Part shown: positions 9,847-18,601 of the stretch, one piece after another | Layout: every line of letters begins with the position of its first letter | Numbering within the stretch: the stretch's first letter is position 1 | Notes under the pieces: generated by a model | Database searches by the model: none | What the model was told of the DNA's origin: nothing | What the model saw: the letters and a program-made list of their open reading frames with translations, nothing else | Assembly (NCBI GenBank): GCA_009739505.2 | Contig: CM019176.2 | Location: 7,527,739-7,591,738, forward strand | Direction of reading: 5' to 3' | Origin: Apolygus lucorum | Taxonomy: Eukaryota; Arthropoda; Insecta; Hemiptera; Miridae | Length of the DNA stretch: 64,000 nucleotides | Position numbers and translations under genes: made by a program

Positions 9847-10677
9847 CTACTTCTCCTGTGTCACGGATGGGATGGGTAAGTTGATTCCTGGTGTGACTTT
9901 CAGCAGGGCCGTCTCATACCTCCAGCGCCGGCATCCTGGACACTTAGGTGGACGGGCTTCTTGGTGCTCTGTGCGAAGGCATGGCTGCGGGAAGGATTGG
10001 TGTTCCGGTGGATATTTCTGGCAGGATGACACCAACCGATTCCAAAAACTTTTGCAGCTTGCACAGCGGAATTTGATGAACTCTTTTGGGATCTTATCGC
10101 AGACTGGGCACGGGGCCATACTGGGCGTTTCTGGCTCCTCTGTGTGTGCCGGAGTAATGGGCGAGAATGATGGGGACGGTTCTTCGGTTTCAGCGCGCTT
10201 GGGGGCCGGTTTCTTGGCTTTTTGGTTCTTCTCTTTTTCATCCTCTGAATCAGACGAGGAGGAAGATGATGATGACGAGGATTTCCGAGGTCGTCTCTTT
10301 GGCGTAGAGGATTGCGTTTCTCCAGCCGCGGACTCCCAGGCATTCTCCATTGAGGCCGTCGACTGGTCTAGTGCGGTCCTACTTTGGATGGCGAGCACGC
10401 GTTGCTCCAAACCTCGCAACTCGCAACGCAGCTCCTCCACGGGGTTAGGCGTCCCAGCCGGGGCGACGTTGGCTGCGCTGGAGCGAACTGCCTTGCTTAA
10501 GTTGGCCGACAATCCTGCGATGCAGTTCATTACTTCCTTTCGTTGATCAGGCATTTCTTGGAAATCCAACAACCAGGCCTGCAGCTGAGCGATACAGGTT
10601 ACTGACCGCTGCACCCATTCATGGCTTCCTACCTCTATTTCTGGGGCTGGCTCTATACGGGGCCGGGGAAACGCCAT
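9847..10677 (-). CDS. Extra ORF of element A: nuclear-receptor-like zinc-finger protein
   Basis: 276 codons starting at ATG 10677 in strong context (ACCATGG), ending 21 bp before the purine tract. Residues 20-70 are predicted helical, and about 79-98 form a short charged helix (EELRCELRGLEQRV). Residues 126-162 are basic then Ser-rich then acidic/basic (KRRPRK, Ser run, KKPAPKR), suggesting nuclear localisation. The C-terminus has Cys 190, 193, 205, 208, 219, 233, 246 and 249, with CASCKSFWNRLV and CPGCRRWRY, resembling a nuclear-receptor DNA-binding domain. There is no membrane segment, so it is not an envelope. About 75% of aligned residues match the counterpart in element B. DNA- or RNA-binding regulator is inference. 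Confidence 0.8.
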   Translation of the reverse strand: MAFPRPRIEPAPEIEVGSHEWVQRSVTCIAQLQAWLLDFQEMPDQRKEVMNCIAGLSANLSKAVRSSAANVAPAGTPNPVEELRCELRGLEQRVLAIQSRTALDQSTASMENAWESAAGETQSSTPKRRPRKSSSSSSSSSSDSEDEKEKNQKAKKPAPKRAETEEPSPSFSPITPAHTEEPETPSMAPCPVCDKIPKEFIKFRCASCKSFWNRLVSSCQKYPPEHQSFPQPCLRTEHQEARPPKCPGCRRWRYETALLKVTPGINLPIPSVTQEK

Positions 10678-10681
10678 GGTC

Positions 10682-10701
10682 CTGAAACAAAAAACCCAGC
10701 C
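10682..10701 (-). promoter_or_regulatory. Predicted splice acceptor for the extra ORF of A
   Basis: The minus strand reads GGGTTTTTTGTTTCAG, placing the AG four bases before the ATG of the 276-codon ORF. Element B has CTCTTTTGTTTCAG five bases before its ATG although the surrounding non-coding sequence has diverged. This suggests a spliced subgenomic message, as retroviruses use for env. Confidence 0.6.
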
Positions 10702-10905
10702 GTCTTACTGACTACCCTTGGGCTCTCCCTCGCTCCACTCCACCTCTCCGCCTCATCCGAACGCGATCGCGATACCGTGATACGATTCTACATCCCTATC
10801 AACTTTGGACATCCGTCTTTTGTGGTTCCTATTGGATGGATCGATCCTTCCGACCTCACGCTCGACGCCGGGTTCAGGTTCTCGGGGTAAGTGAAGGAGT
10901 ACAAG

Positions 10906-11001
10906 GTAAGTATGGTTTTATCAATATTATTCATTTACAATTTATTAAGCTTCATATTACAGCATTATTTATATACCCTTTGTGTTAATTAAAAAAAACT
11001 A

Positions 11002-11046
<45 letters not shown>
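10906..11046 (+). other. Intron-like segment on the antisense strand, element A
   Basis: On the plus strand, opposite the genes, AAGGTAAGTATGG is a consensus splice donor. A run of about 40 T ending in AG (11045-11046) looks like an acceptor. Element B has GTAAGTATG at 52157 and a T-rich tract ending CAG at 52296 in the same pol-to-extra-ORF interval. It may be an intron of an antisense transcript or only a shared A-rich spacer in the sense strand. Confidence 0.35.
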
Positions 11047-11102
11047 GTCAAAAGTTCAAGTCAACATTCTTCTACTTCGCAAGCACGAGTCTACATGGTA
11101 AG

Positions 11103-14100
11103 TCATACTGAAGTTTCTTGGTGTATTACTTCTATTGTTGACACTCTTCCGGTGTGGAGCTTCTTGTAGTCGATGACTTTTCTAGGTCGGAGACTGTAGG
11201 AAGATGCACCGGTTTGTTGATGATTCGAGTGAGTCAGCGGAGTTCGGGTGGCGTCCTCACGTGGTTGCTGTGCCGGTTCCTGCTGTAGACGCTCGAGATC
11301 TGGGGTCACGCAGACGCTCTCGATCAGCTCGTGTTCGTCCTCGTCCTCAAGGTCAGACCAGGCCTCCGGGTTCGGTCGTGGTGTCGCGACGGTCGGTCTC
11401 GGTACGGGGGCCTCGCGCCTGTGCGGCTCCTCCCGTGTGATGGCCTCGTCTGGAATTCGTTCCACGAAGGCGGGCTTCAATCTACTGAGATGGTACCTTG
11501 TAGTCTTTCCCATAACATCCTTAACCTCGTAATTGACGTCTGTCAGGCGCTTCACGATGGTGAGTGGTCCTATCCATGGACTCCAGAACTTTCGTGTGGC
11601 TTCTGTTGGGGCAACCATCTGACGAGCGTAAACCAGCTGTCCCACCTCTAGTTCTCGTAGGTGTCTTCGGTTGTTGATAGCTTTCTCGCGAGCGTGCCAT
11701 GCTCGCTTGATTTGTCCCTCCGCGATCTTTCGGATCTTCTGGAAACAAGGTTCGGAGGATTCTCGGTTCGTCCCGGTCGTACTGATCAGCTCGTTGGCGT
11801 TCGGGAGCCTTACCTCTCGTCCATAAGTCAATTGGAACGGCGAGTAACCGGTACTATGATGAGGTAGGTTCCTATACGCCGCCAAGGCGAACGGCAGTGC
11901 TGCCTCCCAGCCTCGTACGTTTTCCTGAAGCTTGGCGACGATGTTTGCTAGAGTTCGGTGGAACCGTTCGCAAACACCGTTGCTTTGTGGATGGTAAGCG
12001 GAAGTTTGTATATGTCGGATGTTCCATTTCGTACATAATTCCTTGATAACGCTGGAGACGAACGCTGCCCCTCGGTCTGACACGAGCACCTCCGGCGCTC
12101 CATGTGTGGGAAGGTATCGGGACGTCAGCAGTCGGGCGGTGGTTTCGGCGGTACAGTTCGGCGCCACGTAGACTTCCGCGTATTTTGAGAAGTGGTCAAC
12201 CACCGTTAACAAATAACGAGTGGCCGTGGTTCCTTTGAGGGGACCGACATAGTCGATTCCGACGATCTGGCCAACGCGGGTGGGCAGTTCGGGTCTCTGG
12301 ATCGGCGGGTTCAGGTTGTTGGGAGTATTTCGTCGTTGGCACTGTGGACAACTCTGCACAAAACTCCTTACGTCCCTGGCCATACGTTTCCAATACCCGT
12401 AGCGTCGAGCAATGCTTTCGGTGACGTCTACGCCTGGGTGGCCTGCCCACAACTGCTCGTGGCAATTCGTCAAGAACCATCGACGCAGAGTTTGGGGTAT
12501 AAGTGGTACCAGCACTTCACGTCCGTCGATTTCTGCCGCGAATTTCCAAAATTCTCCGTCCTTACGTATTCTGGGGTTTGCGTTGTCTTGGTCTAGTTGT
12601 CTAATCCAGGGGTCCAAGGCTTGTGCTGCGAGGAGCAGTTCTCGTGGCATACTTAGACTAGTTATCGCTCCGATGGGTATTCTGCTCAGTCCATCAACGT
12701 GATTCATTTTCGAGCCGGGTCGGTATCTTGCCTCGTACTCGTACTCAGTGAGTCGCAGTATCCATCTTCCAATCCGGGAAGTGGGGTCCCTAATGTTCAT
12801 TGCTGCAGTAAGGGCTGCGTGATCCGTCTGGAGTATGAATCGACGTCCTAACAGGAACTCCTGAAAGTGTCGTACTGCCCAGACCACGGCCAACAGCTCT
12901 CGTTCAGTGGTGGAGTAACGAGTCTCTGCATCGTTCAACACGCGACTGGCGTACGCGACGGGATGGCTCTCTCCGTCCCGTTCTTGTGACAGAATGGCAC
13001 CAATTGCTTTTCCAGAGGCATCGGTAGATAACACGAAGGGGGACTCGAAGTCAGGGTACGCCAGTACCGGCCTTGTCATTAGAGCTTCCTTTAGTGTTTC
13101 AAACGCCGTTTGTTGTGCCTCGGTCCATAAGAACGGTTCGTTTTTTCGTAACAGTTTGTTGAGTGGGACGGCGATCTCGGAGTAATTTTCTATGAACCTC
13201 TTATAGAATCCTGCTAGTCCAAGGAATGCGCGAACGTCCCGTGTTCTGCTTGGGGTTGGATGCTCTCGAATGGCGCTGAGTTTTTCGGGGTCCATTTCGA
13301 CTCCGTTGGCCGTTACAACGTGTCCCAGATAACTTACTCTATCCTTCAAGAATTCACATTTCCGCAGGTTCAGCTTAAAACCGGTGTCTTCGAAACGTTT
13401 CAGCACTGTCTGCAACAATTCCAAGTGGGTATCGACGTCCTCGGTAAACAAAATGACATCATCGAGGTAGATGAGACATCCATTACCTATAACTCCATCA
13501 AGAACGTCGTTCATCGCTGCCTGGAACGTCGCTGGCGCATTCTTTAGCCCGAATGGCATTCTGGTGTATTCGAAGTGTCTATTGAGTGCGGTGAAAGCGG
13601 TTTTCTCTTGGGACTCGGCGGCAACAGGTATCTGATGGTATCCCATGGTTAAATCGAGGGTGGTAAACCATTTACTGTTTCCCATGAGAGACAATGTCTC
13701 CAACAATCTTGGGATCGGGTACTTGTTTCCCTTGGTGATCGCGTTGAGTTCGCGATAGTCGGTGCAGAACCGCCATTTTTGGGGTTCTCCTGGTGGAGTT
13801 TTCTTCTTTGCTACTACGATCGGCGCGTTCCACGGGCTCTTTGATGGTCTGATCACACCCTCCGCCAGCATGTCGTGGACCTGGTTCTCCACGAACTCCC
13901 TCAGAGCGTGAGGCACCGGGTAGGGTCTTCTACAGGTTGGGCCTGCCTCGCCGGTTTCTATCTCATGTGAGATGTCCATCGTACAACCGTCGCGTCCGGG
14001 CTTATCGAACAGGTGGACGTTTCGTAGCAGGCAGTCCTCTACTCTTTCTCGGTCGTCCTTTACCAAGTGGCTCAATTGTTGCCGGATGTATAGCGAATTT

Positions 14101-15899
14101 TCTTCGCGAGAGGGTTGTTCATCCCAGACCTCCACTGGAAGTTCTTCGAGGACCTGCAAGTTCTCCGGGATTACGGCTCGTACTACGGGCTCGTTGTTGA
14201 GGTCCGATCGACTTTTCTTCGCTGTCGGTCCACAGGTGGGGGTCGATCGACTCCTTTTTGCCGTTGGTTCACGGGGATCGTAGAGTTGGGGTTTCGGGTT
14301 CGACGATGGTCGTCGTTTCGTCATCGGACTCGTTGGGGGCGTCGATCGGGTGGACTCCTCCTTTGTCGCTTTTACCTTCAATTTGCGTAGGTGTGTCAAC
14401 ATTTTACGGCTTTCCCACACCGCTCCGAGGATCATCTGTCCCCCGGTCTCAGGGTTCATCATTGTGATGAGTCCGGTATCCGTTTTGATTTCTATAGGGA
14501 ACTTCCCTAGTAAGTCTAGACCCATTAGATCCAAATGTGAGTCCGGTCTCTGGAATACGTAGAATTTATGTGACGTTCTCTTATCTCCGATCCGCACCAG
14601 TAGCTCCTGTGTTCCAAGCAAGGGCAATCTCTGTCCATCCGCCCCCCAAAGCGCGGTGGTTGTGGGTTTCACAGGCACTCCGGGTACCGGGTGCGACAGA
14701 GCCGAGACGGCAGCTCCAGTGTCCAGTATCACATCTCTGTTGTAGTTTCCCAATCCTATCTTCATTCGTATCATGGGTCGTGTCGTGCAGTTGACAGTCG
14801 CTTGGAAGGCCACGATTTCGTCTCCGCGCACCTCCTCCTCGGCAACATCTTCGGGTGACTGAGTCGCTACGGCCGCTGCAGGTCCGGCGAGGTTTCCTCG
14901 CGGGTGCGATACCGGCAGCATCTTCTTTTTCCGCAAGCATTCGCTTTCTAAATGCTCTCGCGCACCGCAGAAGTCACAGAAGATTGTACTTTGTATACCA
15001 TGGGGACAATTTACGGGAAAATGATTGTATTCCCCGCAATACAAACAAGGGTATCGAGGGGTCGGCGACGGCTGCTTCCAAGGTGTTTTTGCTTGTCCCG
15101 TGGATGATGAAGTCGCTGTCGGGTTCTTTGGTGGTCCTTGGGGGTTCATCTTCTGAGGGCATTTTCCCGAAAAATGTCCTACCTCCCCGCATGTGTAGCA
15201 TTTAAGATTGTCTTTATTTAGGACTCCCGCGACGTCCCATTTGAATTCGGCGGCTGGTTCGTCTTGAGTTGCGTCCTCGAGATCCTCGGCCCGCTTTACG
15301 GCTTCTTCGAGGGTGTCGGGGGGGTTGCTTTGTAGGAAGGGGCTGATTTCTTTATTAACGCCTCTGATGAATGCACGTAGGGTTTTGGTTCTTACCCACT
15401 CCTTTCGTTGCGCGGCTGTGAGTTCGATCTCGTTTCGTACTGCAGTTTTCGCGGTCGATATCAGCTTTTCCGCGAATCGCCGAATGCTTTCTTCCGGACG
15501 TCGTTTAGTTGTCCATAAGCGTATCATTGCTTTCTCGGGATCCTCATTTTCGTACCACTGGAGTATGGCTTCGCGCAGCGCGTTGTACGGTTGAGCTCCA
15601 AGGTCCTCCTGCAGAAACCTCTTCGCGCCTCCTCTAAGACGTGTGCGGAGGAACCGCAGTCGCTGCTCCTGATCCAAGTCTTGTGTCGCCTGTTCTACTT
15701 CAGCGAAAAATGAAGCGGCTGAAATGGAATCGGGTTCGTCCGGGTTCCAGGGCTCAATTTCTAAGAACAGGGAACGGGGAAGGTCTCTTGGTTGCGGCGT
15801 CTGTCCTCCTTGTATTGGTGGCTGCGCTTTTCGGAAAAACTCTCCCAACTGGTTCATCGCCTCCGTCATGGCAGTTGCTAACTCCGTGGTGTCGTCCAT
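11103..15899 (-). CDS. Gag-Pol polyprotein of element A
   Basis: One uninterrupted frame. The open frame reaches to 16076 but begins there with GTG. I place the start at ATG 15899, giving 1598 residues beginning MDDTTEL. Numbered from 16076: three CCHC zinc knuckles (C-x2-C-x4-H-x4-C) at about 293, 344 and 367; protease DTG at 452-454; RT YLDD at 870-873; RNase H TDASG near 1018; integrase zinc-binding His from 1206 with CPQC; catalytic D1275, D1334 and E1370 with 35 residues between the last two; and a GPY/F-like module. Gag and Pol share one frame, so no frameshift is needed. The product makes the particle, reverse-transcribes the RNA and integrates the DNA. Confidence 0.95.
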   Translation of the reverse strand: MDDTTELATAMTEAMNQLGEFFRKAQPPIQGGQTPQPRDLPRSLFLEIEPWNPDEPDSISAASFFAEVEQATQDLDQEQRLRFLRTRLRGGAKRFLQEDLGAQPYNALREAILQWYENEDPEKAMIRLWTTKRRPEESIRRFAEKLISTAKTAVRNEIELTAAQRKEWVRTKTLRAFIRGVNKEISPFLQSNPPDTLEEAVKRAEDLEDATQDEPAAEFKWDVAGVLNKDNLKCYTCGEVGHFSGKCPQKMNPQGPPKNPTATSSSTGQAKTPWKQPSPTPRYPCLYCGEYNHFPVNCPHGIQSTIFCDFCGAREHLESECLRKKKMLPVSHPRGNLAGPAAAVATQSPEDVAEEEVRGDEIVAFQATVNCTTRPMIRMKIGLGNYNRDVILDTGAAVSALSHPVPGVPVKPTTTALWGADGQRLPLLGTQELLVRIGDKRTSHKFYVFQRPDSHLDLMGLDLLGKFPIEIKTDTGLITMMNPETGGQMILGAVWESRKMLTHLRKLKVKATKEESTRSTPPTSPMTKRRPSSNPKPQLYDPREPTAKRSRSTPTCGPTAKKSRSDLNNEPVVRAVIPENLQVLEELPVEVWDEQPSREENSLYIRQQLSHLVKDDRERVEDCLLRNVHLFDKPGRDGCTMDISHEIETGEAGPTCRRPYPVPHALREFVENQVHDMLAEGVIRPSKSPWNAPIVVAKKKTPPGEPQKWRFCTDYRELNAITKGNKYPIPRLLETLSLMGNSKWFTTLDLTMGYHQIPVAAESQEKTAFTALNRHFEYTRMPFGLKNAPATFQAAMNDVLDGVIGNGCLIYLDDVILFTEDVDTHLELLQTVLKRFEDTGFKLNLRKCEFLKDRVSYLGHVVTANGVEMDPEKLSAIREHPTPSRTRDVRAFLGLAGFYKRFIENYSEIAVPLNKLLRKNEPFLWTEAQQTAFETLKEALMTRPVLAYPDFESPFVLSTDASGKAIGAILSQERDGESHPVAYASRVLNDAETRYSTTERELLAVVWAVRHFQEFLLGRRFILQTDHAALTAAMNIRDPTSRIGRWILRLTEYEYEARYRPGSKMNHVDGLSRIPIGAITSLSMPRELLLAAQALDPWIRQLDQDNANPRIRKDGEFWKFAAEIDGREVLVPLIPQTLRRWFLTNCHEQLWAGHPGVDVTESIARRYGYWKRMARDVRSFVQSCPQCQRRNTPNNLNPPIQRPELPTRVGQIVGIDYVGPLKGTTATRYLLTVVDHFSKYAEVYVAPNCTAETTARLLTSRYLPTHGAPEVLVSDRGAAFVSSVIKELCTKWNIRHIQTSAYHPQSNGVCERFHRTLANIVAKLQENVRGWEAALPFALAAYRNLPHHSTGYSPFQLTYGREVRLPNANELISTTGTNRESSEPCFQKIRKIAEGQIKRAWHAREKAINNRRHLRELEVGQLVYARQMVAPTEATRKFWSPWIGPLTIVKRLTDVNYEVKDVMGKTTRYHLSRLKPAFVERIPDEAITREEPHRREAPVPRPTVATPRPNPEAWSDLEDEDEHELIESVCVTPDLERLQQEPAQQPREDATRTPLTHSNHQQTGASSYSLRPRKVIDYKKLHTGRVSTIEVIHQETSV

Positions 15900-16797
15900 G
15901 ATGTCGTTAGATATTTTGTCACAGTAAAAAAATAAAGAGCAATAAAAGGCCCGGGCAAAAATAATTCGAACTGTAAACACTTCACTTTTTCCCGCAACAC
16001 TGAACTCGGTAGTCGAGGGGGTTACGCAAGATCGAATCCAAACTTCTACCCAAAGAACTTTTACTGACGGTGTCACGATCCAAAAGGATTTGGAATTTAC
16101 TAGAAATTTTGCTAATATTTTGTCAGAAATTAAAATTTTTGTTCGTACGGTTCGAACTGTGGATGGTTCGTCCTATGCACCGGTACGATTCTCGAACTGG
16201 TTCGAACCGTGAGTGGTTCGTTCTATGCTTAGCTAGTCTGAACGGAATGGTACGAATGGCGAATCGAAGTGAATCGTCACGTAGTACGAACGGTGGTATG
16301 GTTTGAGTACTCTACTGGTTCGATCACTAATCGGGACGGACCACGCCCTGATCTGATTTCCGGATCGGGTTGAGGTTCGTTCCGAGTACTGGTATGGTGT
16401 TCGAAACTACTTTCGGACTGTGAATTGGTCCGATCAACAATTAGTACGGTTCGAAATTGGGTCGAACTTTCTTTCGGTATTCACGAAATATCGGTACGAA
16501 CGGAATTCGGCGGAGTGTGGAGTGACAATAGTTGGTAAAATGCACAAGAAAAAGTACGAATTGCGTACCAGATTGAACTCTCTGCGCTCCTCTCACTTTC
16601 CGGCTGAATTTTTTGTTGTACAATATGTGTGTACTAAATTGTGTCGTGTATTTTAGATTAAAATTCAAGATTAGTGCAATATTACTGAAATTTACTATAC
16701 TTTAGTTACAAATTTCAACAGTCTGAGTACTCTTCAAGCTCTTAGATAGGTATACTTGCTTCGTTTTTGGGTCCTGAAAACCGTAGTTTTACTATGA
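15900..16797 (-). other. Leader of element A with short repeats
   Basis: Untranslated leader between primer site and Gag start. It is rich in GGTTCGAAC and GGTACGA motifs. Two imperfect copies of about 32 bp (sharing GGTTCGAAC, GTGGTTCG-like and CTATGC) lie at about 16148-16178 and 16199-16230. Such repeats could act in RNA packaging or dimerisation (inference). The element B copy has lost this region. Confidence 0.5.
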
Positions 16798-16815
16798 TCC
16801 CACAGCTGGTCACCA
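16798..16815 (-). promoter_or_regulatory. Primer-binding site of element A
   Basis: Two bases inside the 5' LTR the minus strand reads TGGTGACCAGCTGTGGGATC. TGG is expected for pairing with a tRNA 3' CCA. The first eight bases fit the 3' end of tRNA-Trp, used by CsRn1-type gypsy elements, but the match stops there. Element B has TGGTGACCAGCGGTAGGATC. The primer is not settled. Confidence 0.6.
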
Positions 16816-17349
16816 ATTGTGATTATTGGGTTTCTAGTTAGATTATATGAATTTAAACGTATTTTATTTATTCCTGACGACTAGTCACCAACGTACGGAC
16901 GTGATTTTCGTCGTCGACAACAAATTTCTTATATTCGAATTGTTGATTGGATTTTCCTAATATGCGTGTTAGGAATGAAAACTACTGACAATCAAGAAGA
17001 TTTACGTTATGAGATTACGAGAAGACTTTGGCTTCCAATGAAAAGTTACCAAATTTCATTACAAGAGATTGGGGTAGTGCGTAAGGCTAATTACTGGAAT
17101 TATATTGGTGCGTGTGTTTGTAATTATATTTATAATAAATTGTTGTTATACGTTATATGTTGTTTATTCCCAAGCCTAGTTTCCTAGTTTGGTTATGATT
17201 ATTATTTGCTGTGTGTACCTAGGGATCCAGGTAGGTAAGGGACTCAGGGCAGAAGGCCCTTGGGTCACTGACTCTATCCTTTTCTGGTGAAATTCCTAGG
17301 CGGTCGCTGCCACCACCCTGGTCATAAAAGATCAGGGACTATTAACCCT

Positions 17350-17358
17350 TCTTACCTG
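17350..17358 (-). promoter_or_regulatory. Predicted splice donor in 5' LTR of A
   Basis: The minus strand reads CAGGTAAGA, a near-consensus donor, downstream of the predicted start and polyadenylation signal. The corresponding place in element B reads CAGGTATAT. It could pair with the acceptor before the extra ORF. Other donor-like sites (GGTGAG near 17460) exist, so the true donor is uncertain. Confidence 0.4.
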
Positions 17359-18243
17359 CAAGTTACCTTGAGGGGAGCTGAAGGTAGATCTGTTGAAATA
17401 AGTACTCAAGTTTAAGAAACACGTAGGGTTTTTATTCAAGAAATGAAAATATCTCACCGTGAAGCGGACTAGTTCTGTTACCCTCTGAAGGAGTTATTGC
17501 AATTACAAAATGGTACTTCAAGAGTTATTTTACTTCACCATACAATGAAATGATATTATTATTATTGCTACGTCAGTTCGACAAAAATACTTGTTAATAT
17601 GCACAATTCGTTTATACGACTCAACAATGACTCAACTTTGACTAATTCGAAGTTCACTTGACTTAGACCAAATAAGCGTGATTATTTGCTATACTTATGC
17701 TTATAAGTTTCAATACGATACAAAATATACAATTGTTTATGCGTTTTACAATGTTTTATGCGTTTGCTTTACTTTACGTTTACTTTACTTGCTTTACAGG
17801 GTGTTTATATGATTATGGGGGATTGTGCCAGATTTTGAGTGAATAGTAAGCGCTTACTAGGAACTATGAGGGAATGGGCTCACCCTTGCCGAGCTTGGAT
17901 CGTAGTATGATCTCCGTAGCAGGTTCGTATCCAGGGCCTCGTTTCTAGAAGGCTTGTATGTAGGGGGTGCCTGGAAGCGGGGCGTTCTTGCCTCGGTTCG
18001 GGGGTCGTTCGGCGTACCAGAAGACCGTGTCGGCGAAAATGGAGAAGGCTGCAGAGTCCGGGAGATTGGGCCTTGGCTAACAATTAACTCGCGGATCACT
18101 GACTGGCGGGTAGACGGTTCGACTTTTACTTGAGTCACAGGGAGCACAAGATGGTTCTCAGTGCGTACTGTCTTCGTTACAGTTATGGGGGGGTGAGTTC
18201 ACCAGCTAGGTTCGATTCACATTCGAGACGCGTGACTTGGAGA

Positions 18244-18279
18244 GACTGAGGCGCCGGTGGTGGGGGCACCCCTATTTAA
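18244..18279 (-). promoter_or_regulatory. Core promoter in 5' LTR of A
   Basis: On the minus strand the TATA-like TTAAATAG (plus 18273-18279) precedes the arthropod initiator TCAGTC (plus 18244-18249) with about 31 bp between TATA and the predicted +1 A. Just upstream is AAGATGGCCGAGGGG, also present in element B, which has the better TATA (ATAAAAGG) at the same spacing. The shared layout supports function. Confidence 0.7.
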
Positions 18280-18601
18280 CCCCTCGGCCATCTTGGTCGA
18301 CGATGGGGAGGAGGCGACGGTGGCGCTCGAAGTGTGGGTATGCGCTTGTGGCGGACAGCGGTCGTTGGTGAAGTTGTTGCTCACATGGAAGGTTACTATG
18401 GAATTACTCGATGACTGGTGCCTGATGGGCGTGGCTTATGGCTGGGCCATTACATATGTATGTAGTATGGAGCAGTAGGTTTTTAAAACCTACACCTACA
18501 CATTTAGTAAGTTTTTTTACTTTTCCGATCAATTTTGGTTCCGGAAAAAGCTCTCAAATATGGTAAAGGTAAGATTACAAAAAATAAAATCTGGCTCTCA
18601 C

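Larger units (their letters stand above)
8175..18454 (-). mobile_element. Ty3/gypsy LTR retrotransposon A, complete
   Basis: A full-length 10,280-bp element on the minus strand. It has two 1637-bp LTRs (TG...CA), a 4-bp target duplication TATG (8171-8174, 18455-18458), a primer site next to the 5' LTR and a purine tract next to the 3' LTR. Coding order is one Gag-Pol frame and then a separate ORF of 276 codons. Domain order PR-RT-RNase H-IN and the GPY/F-like C-terminus place it in Ty3/gypsy. Only one LTR difference was found by eye (A at 9373 versus G at 18016), so it inserted recently. All catalytic motifs are present and it may still be active. Confidence 0.95.
16818..18454 (-). repeat. 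5' LTR of element A
   Basis: Same sequence as 8175-9811 with one difference seen by eye. As the upstream LTR it holds the working promoter (18244-18279), a strong splice-donor-like site (17350-17358) and a copy of the polyadenylation signal (17431-17436) inside the transcribed region. Confidence 0.95.

Noticed and set aside
9614..10546. 310-codon open frame on the plus strand, opposite the extra ORF of element A
   Set aside because: It mirrors the conserved reverse-strand ORF and its Ser-rich part. The equivalent frame in element B is broken into pieces, so it is a shadow.
15900..16076. Longer N-terminus of Gag-Pol starting at 16076
   Set aside because: The first codon is GTG, and the 59 extra residues are not Gag-like. 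ATG 15899 is the better start.
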